Translations under genes and position numbers: made by a program | In this document: piece after piece, positions 40,081-49,435 of the stretch | How positions within the stretch are numbered: position 1 is the first letter of the stretch | Layout of the letters: every line of letters starts with the position of its first letter | Assembly (NCBI GenBank): GCA_963827155.1 | Contig: CAWGZV010000002.1 | Span: 2,418,001-2,482,000 of the forward strand | Source: UTCFX2 sp963827155 | Lineage (GTDB): Bacteria; Chloroflexota; Anaerolineae; Anaerolineales; UBA4823 | Reading direction: 5' to 3' | DNA: 64,000 nucleotides | The notes under the pieces: model-generated | What the model saw: the letters and a program-made list of their open reading frames with translations, nothing else | What the model was told of the DNA's origin: nothing | The model's database searches: none

Positions 40081-41616
40081 GTGCCCAACGGAAAACCGAA
40101 CATTCTTGTCATCTGGGGAGACGACATTGGCATCACCAACCTGAGCTGCTACAGCGATGGTTTGATGGGCTACCGCACCCCCAACATCGACCGCATTGCC
40201 AATGAAGGCATGCGTTTTACCGATTCGTACGGCCAACAGAGCTGCACCGCTGGCCGGGCGGCATTCATCACCGGACAGAACCCCTATCGCACCGGGCTGA
40301 CGAAGGTGGGCATGCCGGGCGTGGATATCGGTCTGCAGGCGGAGGACGCCTCCATTGCCGAACTGCTAAAGCCATTGGGCTATGCAACCGGACAGTTCGG
40401 AAAGAACCACTTTGGCGATCTCAACAAGTACCTGCCCACAGCCCATGGCTTCGACGAGTTCTATGGCAATCTATACCACCTGAACGCAGAAGAAGAGCCG
40501 GAGCATGTGGACTACCCACCGGAGGCGGATTTCCCCAATTTCAAGAAGATTTTCGGCCCGCGCGGTGTGATCCATTCCTGGGCTACCGCAGAAGATGACC
40601 CCACCGAGCAGCCGCGCTGGGGGCGCGTCGGCAAGCAAAAGATCGTCGACACCGGACCGTTGACCAGGGAGCGCATGCAAACCTGCGACACCGAGTTCAT
40701 CGCCGCCGCTAAAAACTTCATAGAGCGCGCCCATACAGCCGACCAGCCCTTTTTCGTCTGGCTCAACACCACCTGGATGCATTTCCGCGTCCACCCGCCC
40801 AAAGAGATCCTCGGCCAGGCCGGCCGCTGGCAGTCTTTCTACCATGACGCCATGGTCGAGCACGACAAGCATGTCGGCCAGGTGCTGAACTACCTGGACG
40901 AGCTGGGCATCGCCGAAGATACGATTGTGGTCTACTCCACCGATAACGGCCCGCACATGAATACCTGGCCGGATGGGGCAATGACCCCCTTCCGCAACGA
41001 GAAGAACTCGAACTGGGAAGGCGCTTTCCGCATACCGGAGATGATTCGCTGGCCGGGCAAGATCAAAGCCGGCTCGGTTTCGAACGAGATCATCAGCCAC
41101 ACCGACTGGCTGCCGACCCTGCTGGCGGCGGCCGGAGATGCCGAAATATCCGAGAAGTTGAAGATGGGATACCAGGCTGGAGATAAGACCTTCAAGGTTC
41201 ATATCGACGGCTACAACTTCCTGCCTTACTTTACCGGGCAAGTGGAGAAAGGACCGCGCCAGGGTATCATCTACTTCTCGGACGACGGAGACCTAGTTGG
41301 TCTGCGCTATGACAACTGGAAGTTCGTCTTTGCCGAGCAGCGCGTTCAGGGCACTGTGCAGATCTGGGCTGAGCCATTCGTCTTTCTGCGTGTGCCCAAG
41401 GTCTTCAACCTGCGCACCGATCCCTTTGAGCGGGCGGACATCACCTCCAACACCTATTATGATTGGATGATTGACCGGATTTATCTGACCTATGCAGCCC
41501 AGTTCCTGGTCCGGCAGTTCCTAGAGACTTTCCAGGAATTCCCGCCGCGCATGAAACCTGCCAGTTTCGGCATCGACCAGGTGATGGAGAAGATGGAACA
41601 GAGCTTTGATTACTAA
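40081..41616 (+). CDS. sulfatase (arylsulfatase family), cytoplasmic-looking
   Basis: 511 residues, GTG start with AAGGAG eight bases upstream. Sulfatase fold: N-terminal metal Asp pair in VIWGDDIG, the maturation signature SCTAGRAAF (C-x-A-x-R, whose Cys becomes formylglycine), metal Asp/Asn in VYSTDNGPHM and a Lys/His region before WRSFY-like sequence. No signal peptide is present, so hydrolysis would occur in the cytoplasm unless the protein is exported otherwise. It lies 59 bp after the maturase gene and is followed by a palindromic element and a second sulfatase. Confidence 0.93.
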   Translation: MPNGKPNILVIWGDDIGITNLSCYSDGLMGYRTPNIDRIANEGMRFTDSYGQQSCTAGRAAFITGQNPYRTGLTKVGMPGVDIGLQAEDASIAELLKPLGYATGQFGKNHFGDLNKYLPTAHGFDEFYGNLYHLNAEEEPEHVDYPPEADFPNFKKIFGPRGVIHSWATAEDDPTEQPRWGRVGKQKIVDTGPLTRERMQTCDTEFIAAAKNFIERAHTADQPFFVWLNTTWMHFRVHPPKEILGQAGRWQSFYHDAMVEHDKHVGQVLNYLDELGIAEDTIVVYSTDNGPHMNTWPDGAMTPFRNEKNSNWEGAFRIPEMIRWPGKIKAGSVSNEIISHTDWLPTLLAAAGDAEISEKLKMGYQAGDKTFKVHIDGYNFLPYFTGQVEKGPRQGIIYFSDDGDLVGLRYDNWKFVFAEQRVQGTVQIWAEPFVFLRVPKVFNLRTDPFERADITSNTYYDWMIDRIYLTYAAQFLVRQFLETFQEFPPRMKPASFGIDQVMEKMEQSFDY

Positions 41617-41632
41617 TCCTCAAGCTGCTCGC

Positions 41633-41665
41633 AGACCTGACAGGTTTCCAAAACCTGTCAGGTCT
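41633..41665. repeat. 33-base perfect palindrome between the sulfatase genes
   Basis: Fifteen-base arms AGACCTGACAGGTTT and AAACCTGTCAGGTCT with loop CCA, located 17 bp after the first sulfatase stop. It could form a strong hairpin on either strand and lacks a U-run. It resembles REP-like palindromes. I see no second copy in the window. Confidence 0.7.
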
Positions 41666-41715
41666 TGGACGGCGCAAAAACGGTTGATTACGATATAAGA
41701 TAAGGAGAAATTTCT

Positions 41716-44070
41716 ATGTCCCTGAAAGAATACAAGCCCGGAGCTGCCTTCAATGGCGTTGTCGGGCGCACCTACGACACTTCCGAACAAGCCTGGCCAG
41801 AGCCAAAGCGTGCCAGGGCAGACGCTCCAAATGTCCTGTTTATCGTCCTGGATGACGTCGGCTTTGGGCAGCTTGGCTGCTACGGCAGCCCGATCAGGAC
41901 GCCCAATATGGATGCCCTGGCGGAAAACGGCCTGCGTTATAACAACATGCACACCACGGCGCTTTGCTCCCCCACCCGCGCCTGCATCCTGACCGGGCGC
42001 AACCACCATTCCAACGCTATGGCCTGTATCACCGAAGGCTCGACCGGCTTCCCCGGTTATAACGCCAATATCCCCTTCGAGAACGGTTTGCTCTCGGAAA
42101 TCCTGCTGGAGAACGGTTATAACACCTATGCCGTCGGCAAATGGCACCTGACCCCCGCCGACCAGATCTCGGCAGCGGGTCCGTACGACCGCTGGCCGCT
42201 GGGGCGCGGCTTCGAGCGTTTCTACGGCTTCCTGGGCGGCGAGACCCACCAGTACTACCCCGAGCTGATCTATGATAACCACCAGGTAGAGCCTCCCAAG
42301 ACACCCGAAGAAGGCTATCACCTGACCGAAGACCTGGTAGATAAGGCAATCAGCTTCGTCGCCGACGCCAAGCAGGTCGCACCTGACAAACCCTTCTTCA
42401 TGTACTTCTGCCCGGGCGCCATGCACGCCCCTCATCACGTCCGCAAGGAATGGTCCGATAAATACAAAGGGGTATTCGATGATGGCTGGGATGCCTACCG
42501 TAAAAGGACCTTCGCACGCCAAAAGGAGATGGGGCTCGTCCCTGCGGATGCCGAGCTTTCCCGGCATGATCCCGATGTCGCCCAGTGGGATACGCTTTCG
42601 GCAGATGAGAAACGTCTGTATGCTCACATGATGGAGGTCTTCGCCGGTTTCATGGAACACACCGATTTCCACATCGGCCGCCTGTTCGACTTCCTGAAAT
42701 CGATCGGCGAGTTCGAAAACACCCTGATCATGTTGATTTCCGACAACGGCGCCAGTTCCGAGGGAGGTCCGACCGGTTCAGTCAATGAAAACCTGTTCTT
42801 CAATAACGTCAAAGAAGACCTGCAGACGAACCTGGAGCATATCGACGAGCTTGGCGACCCAACCACCTTCAACCATTATGCCTGGGGCTGGACCTGGGCT
42901 GGCGATACTCCTTTCCGCCGTTGGAAGCGTGAGACCTATCGCGGCGGGATCAGCGATCCCTTCATTGTTCACTTCCCGAAGGGGTTGAAAGCCAGGGGCG
43001 AGGTGCGCACTCAATATGCACACGCCATCGATATGGTCCCCACAGTACTGGACATTTTGGATGTAGATCATCCCGAAAGCATCAAAGGCGTAGCACAGGC
43101 TCCGATGGAAGGGTTCAGCTTTGCGCACACGCTCGAGGATGCCCAGGCGGAAAGCAAGCATCACACCCAGTACTTTGAAATGCTCGGTCACCGCTCTATT
43201 TATCACGATGGCTGGCGGGCGGTCTGCCCCTGGCCCGGGCCTTCGTTCACCGAAGCCGGCGCCGGCTTTGGCAATCCCATCCCGGCTGAAAAACTGACCG
43301 AGCTGGATGCTAAAGGCTGGGAGCTCTACCATGTCGATGAGGATTTTGCCGAAAACAAGAACATTGCCGAAGGCAACCGGGCAAAGTTGATCGAGATGAT
43401 CGCAACCTGGTATGTTGAGGCCGGCAAATACCACGTCTTGCCAGTGGATGGACGCGGCATGCCACGCATGCTGGACGAACGCCCGCAAATCACCAAGGAT
43501 CGCATGCATTACACCTTCTACCCGCACACGCAGGCTGTGCCCTATAATGCCGGCCCGCGCCTGCTCAACCGCACCCACAGCATTACCGCTGACGTGGAGA
43601 TCCCCGCTGGAGGCGCAGAAGGCGCCCTGGTATCCTTCGGAGGCGTGGACGGCGGTTACTGCTTCTATGTCAAGGATAACCTGCTTCACTATGTTCAAAA
43701 CTACGTCGCCCGCGACTACCTGCAGGTTGCTAGTACGGTTCCGACGCCGGCCGGGCGCCACGAACTGCGCTTCGAGTTCGAAGTGACCGGTGCGCCGGAC
43801 TTTGCCAACGGCAAGGGCACTCCTGGTCGCGCCCAACTGTATATAGACAGCAAACTCGTCGGCCAGGCTGAATTCCCCCACACCACGCCTTTCAGCCTGG
43901 GGCTGACCGGCGGCATCACCGTAGGCGCCGACCCTGGCGCGCCGGTGGCGCCTTTCTACGAGACGCCTTTCGAATTCACCGGTACGCTCTTCAGCGTGAC
44001 CTTTGACGTCAGCGGAGATGTGATCCAGGACAGCGAAGCGGAGATGCGCGTCATCATGGCGCGGCAATGA
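41716..44070 (+). CDS. large arylsulfatase with C-terminal LamG-like domain
   Basis: 784 residues, AAGGAG before the ATG. Metal Asp pair in FIVLDDVGFGQLGCYGS, maturation signature LCSPTRACILTGR (C-x-P-x-R), KWHLTP with the catalytic Lys/His, and LISDNGASSEGG for the second metal site. Residues about 600-780 form a beta-rich LamG-like domain (GYCFYVKDNLLHYVQNY, RAQLYIDSKLVGQAEF). Long arylsulfatases of this type are common in bacteria and act on aryl or alkyl sulfate esters. There is no signal peptide, so it looks cytoplasmic like its partner. The Cys in the signature suits the maturase encoded upstream. Confidence 0.94.
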   Translation: MSLKEYKPGAAFNGVVGRTYDTSEQAWPEPKRARADAPNVLFIVLDDVGFGQLGCYGSPIRTPNMDALAENGLRYNNMHTTALCSPTRACILTGRNHHSNAMACITEGSTGFPGYNANIPFENGLLSEILLENGYNTYAVGKWHLTPADQISAAGPYDRWPLGRGFERFYGFLGGETHQYYPELIYDNHQVEPPKTPEEGYHLTEDLVDKAISFVADAKQVAPDKPFFMYFCPGAMHAPHHVRKEWSDKYKGVFDDGWDAYRKRTFARQKEMGLVPADAELSRHDPDVAQWDTLSADEKRLYAHMMEVFAGFMEHTDFHIGRLFDFLKSIGEFENTLIMLISDNGASSEGGPTGSVNENLFFNNVKEDLQTNLEHIDELGDPTTFNHYAWGWTWAGDTPFRRWKRETYRGGISDPFIVHFPKGLKARGEVRTQYAHAIDMVPTVLDILDVDHPESIKGVAQAPMEGFSFAHTLEDAQAESKHHTQYFEMLGHRSIYHDGWRAVCPWPGPSFTEAGAGFGNPIPAEKLTELDAKGWELYHVDEDFAENKNIAEGNRAKLIEMIATWYVEAGKYHVLPVDGRGMPRMLDERPQITKDRMHYTFYPHTQAVPYNAGPRLLNRTHSITADVEIPAGGAEGALVSFGGVDGGYCFYVKDNLLHYVQNYVARDYLQVASTVPTPAGRHELRFEFEVTGAPDFANGKGTPGRAQLYIDSKLVGQAEFPHTTPFSLGLTGGITVGADPGAPVAPFYETPFEFTGTLFSVTFDVSGDVIQDSEAEMRVIMARQ

Positions 44071-44097
44071 AATTGGCGCAGCAGTAAACAACGTTGG

Positions 44098-44124
44098 GGG
44101 TGCTGTCATTCAACGACAGCACCC
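44098..44124 (+). terminator. stem-loop after the second sulfatase
   Basis: Ten-base perfect arms GGGTGCTGTC and GACAGCACCC, loop of seven, followed by TTATC. It lies 27 bp after the stop and 22 bp before the next start. Probably a partial terminator or mRNA 3'-end hairpin. Confidence 0.6.
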
Positions 44125-44146
44125 TTATCAAGAAAAAGAGAAAAAC

Positions 44147-45544
44147 ATGAGTACGGAAAAACTGACCACACCGATTGGCGATTTTGAATTTGTGCTGGAT
44201 GGGTATCCCACCAAAGAGACCGCCCAGAAACTGTTCGATGCGCTCGATTTTCAGCGCGCCTGCCAGGCCTATCTTGACTTTATCCCGGCAATGTCGATGT
44301 ATTCCCTACTTGAGGGGCAGGAAAAAGGCTGGGGGTGTAAGGAATGTTCTGACCTGGCTGTGGCTGCCGATTTGCTGGACGCCACCCCGCTGGTTTTGAC
44401 CGGCAATACGGAAAGCGTTTATTTTGCCTGCAATGTTGACCTCAAAAAAGATGGCCCCACGGTTGTTGAAATCCCTCCTCAGGTTTTGGGGATGGCTAAC
44501 GATGCCTATTTCCGATATATCATTGATTTTGGGATGGTTGGTCCGGATAAAGGGGAAGGGGGGAAATACCTGCTGCTGCCGCCAGAATATGAAGGCGAAG
44601 TGCCGGAAGGTTATTTTATCGCTCGTTCGCGCACCTATAGAGTGTGGGTCATGGCGCGTGCCAGCCAACGAATCAGCGGCATGGGTGAGCAGGCCATCGA
44701 ATGGTATGGCGATCATTGTGCGGTCTATCCGCTAAAAAATGGCCCGAGAAAGCCCAATATCATCAATGCCGGAAGCTTATCGGCGGATACCACCCACCCC
44801 AATGATTTCCAGTACTTTGTTAACCTGGATAAGATGATCCAATACGAACCCACCGAGGCTTTCAACACGGAACAATTGGGATTGTTGCGAGCACTGGGCA
44901 TCCAGAAGGGCAAGCAATTTGACCCAGATGAGCGAATGCAGAAGATTCTCGACACCGCCGCCAAAACAGGTCTTGGCATGGCCAGGGCGATTGCTTACCA
45001 GTCGCGCGATCCGGAAGTAAAAGTGTATCCGGATCGCAATTGGGAATATATCTTTGTGGGCGGCAGCCATGAATTCTTGAAGAACGGCGTCCGAAACCTG
45101 GATGCCAGAACGCTCTTCCACTTCACAGCCATTTGCGTTACCCCAGCCATGGTCAATAAAATTGTGGGCGCCGGATCTCAGTATATGAGCGCTTATGTTG
45201 ATGGTCGTGGTGATTACCTGGATGGCAGCCAAACCTACAAGCTTCACCTGCCACCGAATATTCCCGTTAACAACTTCTGGTCGGTGACGCTATATGATCC
45301 CAAGACGCGCTCGCTGCTGCAAAATGGCATGCCCAAGCCCAGCATCAATAGCTTTGACGGGCCTGAACAGAATGATGATGGTTCTTACGATGTCTTCTTT
45401 GGTCCGGAAGCACCCGCTGGAAAAGAAAAGAACTGGGTCAAAACCATTCCCGGTAACGGTTGGTTTACATACATCCGCCTGTATGGCCCGCTGGAGCCTT
45501 TCTTCAAGCAGACCTGGAAACCGGACGATATTGTGAAGTTGTAA
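44147..45544 (+). CDS. DUF1254/DUF1214 domain protein
   Basis: 465 residues, no signal peptide. The N-terminal half has the DUF1254 character (EVDL-like ACQAYLDFIPAMSMYSLLEG, NTESVYFACNVDLKKDGP) and the C-terminal third the DUF1214 character (SQTYKLHLPPNIPVNNFWSV, then LYDPKTRSLLQNGMPKPSIN and WFTYIRLYGPLEPFF). The biochemical function of the family is unknown to me; genes of this type often accompany sulfatases. It lies between the second sulfatase and an MFS carrier. Confidence 0.9.
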   Translation: MSTEKLTTPIGDFEFVLDGYPTKETAQKLFDALDFQRACQAYLDFIPAMSMYSLLEGQEKGWGCKECSDLAVAADLLDATPLVLTGNTESVYFACNVDLKKDGPTVVEIPPQVLGMANDAYFRYIIDFGMVGPDKGEGGKYLLLPPEYEGEVPEGYFIARSRTYRVWVMARASQRISGMGEQAIEWYGDHCAVYPLKNGPRKPNIINAGSLSADTTHPNDFQYFVNLDKMIQYEPTEAFNTEQLGLLRALGIQKGKQFDPDERMQKILDTAAKTGLGMARAIAYQSRDPEVKVYPDRNWEYIFVGGSHEFLKNGVRNLDARTLFHFTAICVTPAMVNKIVGAGSQYMSAYVDGRGDYLDGSQTYKLHLPPNIPVNNFWSVTLYDPKTRSLLQNGMPKPSINSFDGPEQNDDGSYDVFFGPEAPAGKEKNWVKTIPGNGWFTYIRLYGPLEPFFKQTWKPDDIVKL

Positions 45545-45576
45545 CCGATCGAAGCTTTCTCCATCAGGATACCGAA

Positions 45577-46848
45577 ATGACGATCCTATCAAGCGAACCA
45601 GCAGTAGATACGAAGCAGGCTTTCATCAGCCTGCACCGGCTGCGCGTTTGCGTGTTGCTGGTCTCGCTGCCCTTCGGCATGCTTCAACTCGGTTTGCCGC
45701 TCGTCGCCCGCGAGATGGGAGCAAACGCCCTGGTGACTGGCGGGCTTCTATCAGTCTCGGCGTTGATCATCGTTGCTGTCCAACCGGTCGTCGGGCTTGG
45801 GTTGGAGCGTTCTGGGCGCAAGCTGTTTCTCATGGTGGGCTTGCTGGGATACGCCTTCTCGAACGCCATCTTCGGGCTGGCATCTGAAATCACCGGCCTG
45901 TTTCTTGCCCAGCTTGCCCAGGGCATCGGAGCAGGATTGTTCTGGCTGGCGGCCCTGGCTGTGGTGTCCGATCTGGCATCTGCTGGCTCTCGTGGCCAGG
46001 AATATGGCGGGATAGAAGAAATGTCCATCCGTGGTATCCTGCTCGGGACGCTGGCTGGCTTCGCCATGTTTGATCTATTGAGCCGTGACGCCCTCGGCGG
46101 GTTAGCGCTCGTGACCAGTTGGCGCATCCTTTTCTTCGGGTTCACCGCGACTGCGTTGCTGGCGGCCGCACTGTTATGGAGAGGGATTCCTCAGTCTCTT
46201 CATCACAGCACCGACCAACCGCGCAAGGTCTCTGCTGTCCCCACGGATAAAGCGGTTAAGTCGATTAAAAAATGGCGCATCTCCCGCCAACTGTACATCG
46301 TGCTTGGAATCGTGATTCTGACCGCCGGCGCCAGCGAGATTATCAGCCCAATCTTGGTCAATTACCTGAACGATAACATTTCGACGAACCTTTTCGGCAT
46401 TGCGCTGGCTTTCTTACCAGCCGCGCTGGTAGGGGCGATGCTGCCCTCACGCCTGGGCGGGCTGAGCGACCGCATCGGGCGGCGTCCGCCAATGATCGGT
46501 GCCCTACTCATGGGGTGCATCGCTACACTTGCTATTCCATTCGTACAATCGCTCTGGCCGTTGGCGCTGCTGTGGGCGTTCGAGGCAATCGCCTTTGCTG
46601 CAGCGATACCCGCCGAGGAAGCGCTGGTCGTCGATATCTCGGGCGGTGAACGGCCGGGAGTGGCGCTAGGATTCTTCACTGCCGCTGCCGGGCTGGGAGC
46701 CGTGATCGGGCCGCTGTTGGGCGGTTGGTTGTTCCACCGGTTCGGAGTCATCAGTGTGTTCGGCACCGCCGCATTGTTTATGGCGCTGGGAGCCGGATCG
46801 ATCTGGCTATGGGTGCTCGAGCCATCTAAACTTCGAGGTAACCAATGA
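45577..46848 (+). CDS. MFS transporter
   Basis: 423 residues with twelve expected membrane segments. The MFS loop motif between helices 2 and 3 is GLGLERSGRKLFLMVG, and its repeat between helices 8 and 9 is GGLSDRIGRRPPMIG. The ATG at 45577 has AGGA upstream; an upstream frame to 45460 overlaps the preceding gene and is not conserved. The last four bases overlap the next start (ATGA). The substrate is unknown; context suggests an organic sulfate or its desulfated product. Confidence 0.9.
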   Translation: MTILSSEPAVDTKQAFISLHRLRVCVLLVSLPFGMLQLGLPLVAREMGANALVTGGLLSVSALIIVAVQPVVGLGLERSGRKLFLMVGLLGYAFSNAIFGLASEITGLFLAQLAQGIGAGLFWLAALAVVSDLASAGSRGQEYGGIEEMSIRGILLGTLAGFAMFDLLSRDALGGLALVTSWRILFFGFTATALLAAALLWRGIPQSLHHSTDQPRKVSAVPTDKAVKSIKKWRISRQLYIVLGIVILTAGASEIISPILVNYLNDNISTNLFGIALAFLPAALVGAMLPSRLGGLSDRIGRRPPMIGALLMGCIATLAIPFVQSLWPLALLWAFEAIAFAAAIPAEEALVVDISGGERPGVALGFFTAAAGLGAVIGPLLGGWLFHRFGVISVFGTAALFMALGAGSIWLWVLEPSKLRGNQ

Positions 46849-47765
46849 GCGATCTACTTTCTCTCTGGAAAAAAACTTCCACCCGTCAGGCTATTCTGGA
46901 TTTTGTCGCGGCGGTGGCCACACCTGGCTGCCCGGATTTTGTCCCGCCAGCCGAGCGCATTGCTACATTCGATAATGATGGCACACTGTGGTGCGAAAAG
47001 CCAGCCTACATTCAGTTGTACTTCGCCCTCCAGCGCCTGAATGAGCAGGCGGCCGCCGATCCGGCCCTGCTGGCGCAGCCTGGCTACAAAGCCGCGGCAG
47101 CCGGCGATCTGGCATACTTCGACAGCCTGTACTCCGGCAACCAGACCGAATTGATGAGATTGCTCTTCGACACCCACGCTGGCATGACCCAGGCGGAGTT
47201 CGAAGCCCAGGCTGATGCATTTCTCTCTAAAGCTGTTCACCCGCGCTATGGCCAGCCGTTCAAGCAGTTGACCTACCTGCCAATGATCGAGTTGATCCGC
47301 TACTTGGAAGCAAACCAGTTCAAGGTTTATATCGCCTCGGCTGGAGGGATGAGTTTTGTTCGCACGGTGTCGGAAGAGATCTACGGTATCTCGCGTGAGC
47401 AGGTCATCGGCAGTAATGTCGCCTATGAAGCCAGGATGACCGATGCCGGACCGGTCTTATTTCGTAAACCCGGCCTGGTAGACCCGATCAGCGATGGCCC
47501 CGGCAAGCCGGTCAACATCGAGCTGCACATTGGCCGCAAACCCATCCTGGCTGCCGGGAATGCCGACGGCGATATCCACATGCTTTGGTACAGCCAGACC
47601 AACCCCCACAGGTCGCTTCAATTGCTCCTCCGTCACGACGATCGCGAGCGTGAATATGCCTACGATGCCGGCGCTGAGAAAGCGCAGCAACTGGCTGCGG
47701 TGCACAACTGGCAGGTGATCAGCATGCAAGAAGATTTTCTTCAAGTGTTTGCTTACGAGCGATAG
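46845..47765 (+). CDS. HAD-like hydrolase
   Basis: 306 residues, cytoplasmic. HAD motif I FDNDGTLW (nucleophile Asp at about residue 43), motif II-like VYIASAGGMSFVR, a Lys in RKPGLVDP, and motif IV GNADGDIHML. This arrangement fits a phosphoserine-phosphatase-like HAD with an alpha-helical cap. It is translationally coupled to the MFS gene by ATGA overlap. It may remove phosphate from an intermediate of the imported compound; substrate unknown. Confidence 0.88.
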   Translation: MSDLLSLWKKTSTRQAILDFVAAVATPGCPDFVPPAERIATFDNDGTLWCEKPAYIQLYFALQRLNEQAAADPALLAQPGYKAAAAGDLAYFDSLYSGNQTELMRLLFDTHAGMTQAEFEAQADAFLSKAVHPRYGQPFKQLTYLPMIELIRYLEANQFKVYIASAGGMSFVRTVSEEIYGISREQVIGSNVAYEARMTDAGPVLFRKPGLVDPISDGPGKPVNIELHIGRKPILAAGNADGDIHMLWYSQTNPHRSLQLLLRHDDREREYAYDAGAEKAQQLAAVHNWQVISMQEDFLQVFAYER

Positions 47766-47776
47766 AGGATCTAAGT

Positions 47777-48602
47777 ATGGATCTGAATCAATTGTTGTTG
47801 CTCATCATGAACCTTTCCACGCTGGTCTTTGTAGGAACCAGTATGTTGGCGATGGGTCTGAGCCTGACTGTGGCTCAAATCACGGTATCACTGCGCAATA
47901 TCCGCCTGGTGATCCTGGCTCTGGTGATAAATTTTATCCTGGTGCCGATCGTAGCCTATCTGATAACCCGCCTCTTCCCCTCAGCGATGGGTTAGCGACC
48001 GGCCTGATATTGGTTTCCACGGCTGCGGGCGCGCCTTTCCTGCCCAAACTGGCTCAGATTGCTAAAGGCAACCTGGCATTTTCTGTTGGGCTGATGGTCT
48101 TACTAATGATAATGACCGTCCTGTACATGCCGCTGATACTACCGCTGCTGCTGCGCGGCGTATCAATCAATCCGTGGGATATCGCCCGTCCTTTTAATTT
48201 TCTTGATGTTGCTTCCTCTTACAGCTGGTCTGTTTGTCAAAGCACTCTATTTGCAGACCGCGGATAACCTGGCTCCCCACTTGGCAAAGGCATCCAACAT
48301 TTCTCTGGTTCTATTGGTGGTTGCTGGTTTGCTTGCCAACCTAGACTCCCTCCTTGGGAGTGTTGGTATAACCGGCATCCTGGCGGGATTGATCTTCCTG
48401 GCTTCGTGTTTTGTTATCGGCTATCTCTTCGGCGGTAAGCAGGAAGTTATCCGCCCAGCGCAATCTGTCAGCAGCCCTGGTCGTGGCTACTACCAATTTT
48501 GCTGAAGACCCCGAGGTGATTGTGATGGTTCTGGTGCTCGGTCTGGTAAGCTTGTTAGCTTTATTAATCACTGCCTATTTCTTAGGAAGAAGACAAATAT
48601 GA
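47777..48602 (+). pseudogene. bile acid:sodium symporter (BASS) family transporter, three frameshifts
   Basis: A membrane carrier of about 275 codons spread over four frames. The pieces read in order: MDLNQLLLLIMNLSTLVFVG and RNIRLVILALVINFILVPIV; then GLATGLILVSTAAGAPFLPK; then MLLPLTAGLFVKALYLQTAD and NISLVLLVVAGLLANLDSLL; then RNLSAALVVATTNFAEDPEV. These are typical of SLC10/BASS symporters, including the GAPFLP and ALVVAT-NF segments near the substrate and sodium sites. Breaks: one T missing at 47990-47995, one T extra at 48190-48196, and one base missing at about 48445-48460. AGAGGA precedes the ATG. Three indels in 830 bp suggest a real pseudogene, but two lie in T runs, so sequence error is possible. 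Confidence 0.75.
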
Positions 48603-48724
48603 TCACCAACTTAGTTGCATTACATTACAAGCTCATGCTGGCAATGTCGATGCAGGCCATGCTGGATACCCATCAGCGCGATTTGTTAAGGTTCAGAATC
48701 AAAATTAGCCTGCGGAGAGATTGA
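48599..48724 (+). CDS. possible 41-residue ORF coupled to the symporter gene
   Basis: The ATG overlaps the symporter stop (ATGA) and its TGA lies 3 bp before the next ATG. The product (MITNLVALHYKLMLAMSMQA, then a basic tail) is a short amphipathic peptide. The perfect coupling favours translation, the composition gives no function. May also be filler between genes. Confidence 0.3.
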   Translation: MITNLVALHYKLMLAMSMQAMLDTHQRDLLRFRIKISLRRD

Positions 48725-48727
48725 AAC

Positions 48728-49408
48728 ATGATTGGAGCTAATATTCAGAAAGATATCCGCCGATTAACTACCCCACGGGCGGCGGCCATTGCCGGGATTT
48801 TGTTCGGGCTGCTATTCGGCGCCAGCCTGGTTCTGATGCGCAGCGCAATCCCAGCAGCGATCTCCCCCGATACAAGTTGGGCACAGACCGGTGCCTGGAA
48901 GATTAACCTTGCCCTGGGGCTGATGCCGTTTGCAGGGATCGCCTACCTGTGGTTCATCGGCGTGGTGCGCGATAAGCTGGGTGAATTCGAAGATAAGTTC
49001 TTCTCCACTGTTTTTTTTGGCAGCAGCCTGCTCTTTCTGGCGATGGTCTTTATTTCGATGGCCATCGCCGGTGGGATTCTGACCACGTACCAAATGATCA
49101 CTGGAGAGACACCGGATTACACGGTGATTTACTTTGGCCGGGCGCTGATGCTGCATATCAGCAACGTGTACGCCCTGCGCATGGCAAGCGTGACAATGAT
49201 CTCACTGGCGACGATCTGGATACGCACCGCATTGATGCCTCACTGGCTGGCCGTGATAACCTACTTACTGGCACTTGCTCTGCTGGTGGTGGTCAACTAC
49301 AGCCCGTGGATCACCCTCGTCTTTCCTGCCTGGGTGTTATTGATCAGCCTGTTCATCCTGTGGATGCGCTTCAAGCATCCAGATGCACAGATCCTCACAT
49401 CAAACTAA
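48728..49408 (+). CDS. six-helix membrane protein of unknown function
   Basis: 226 residues with a short basic N-terminus (KDIRRLTTPRAA) and about six hydrophobic helices, the last ending WVLLISLFILWMRFKHP. GGAGAG precedes the ATG. No transporter motif is recognised. Operon position between the symporter and the DUF1622/SulP pair suggests an accessory membrane role. Confidence 0.8.
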   Translation: MIGANIQKDIRRLTTPRAAAIAGILFGLLFGASLVLMRSAIPAAISPDTSWAQTGAWKINLALGLMPFAGIAYLWFIGVVRDKLGEFEDKFFSTVFFGSSLLFLAMVFISMAIAGGILTTYQMITGETPDYTVIYFGRALMLHISNVYALRMASVTMISLATIWIRTALMPHWLAVITYLLALALLVVVNYSPWITLVFPAWVLLISLFILWMRFKHPDAQILTSN

Positions 49409-49435
49409 ACCAAAGCAAGGTATGGCAGTGCACCG

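Noticed and set aside
42778..44109. 443-codon minus-strand frame opposite the large arylsulfatase, and similar long antisense frames at 41620-42672 and 3388-4224
   Set aside because: They arise from codon bias of the sense genes; sense frames carry all catalytic motifs.
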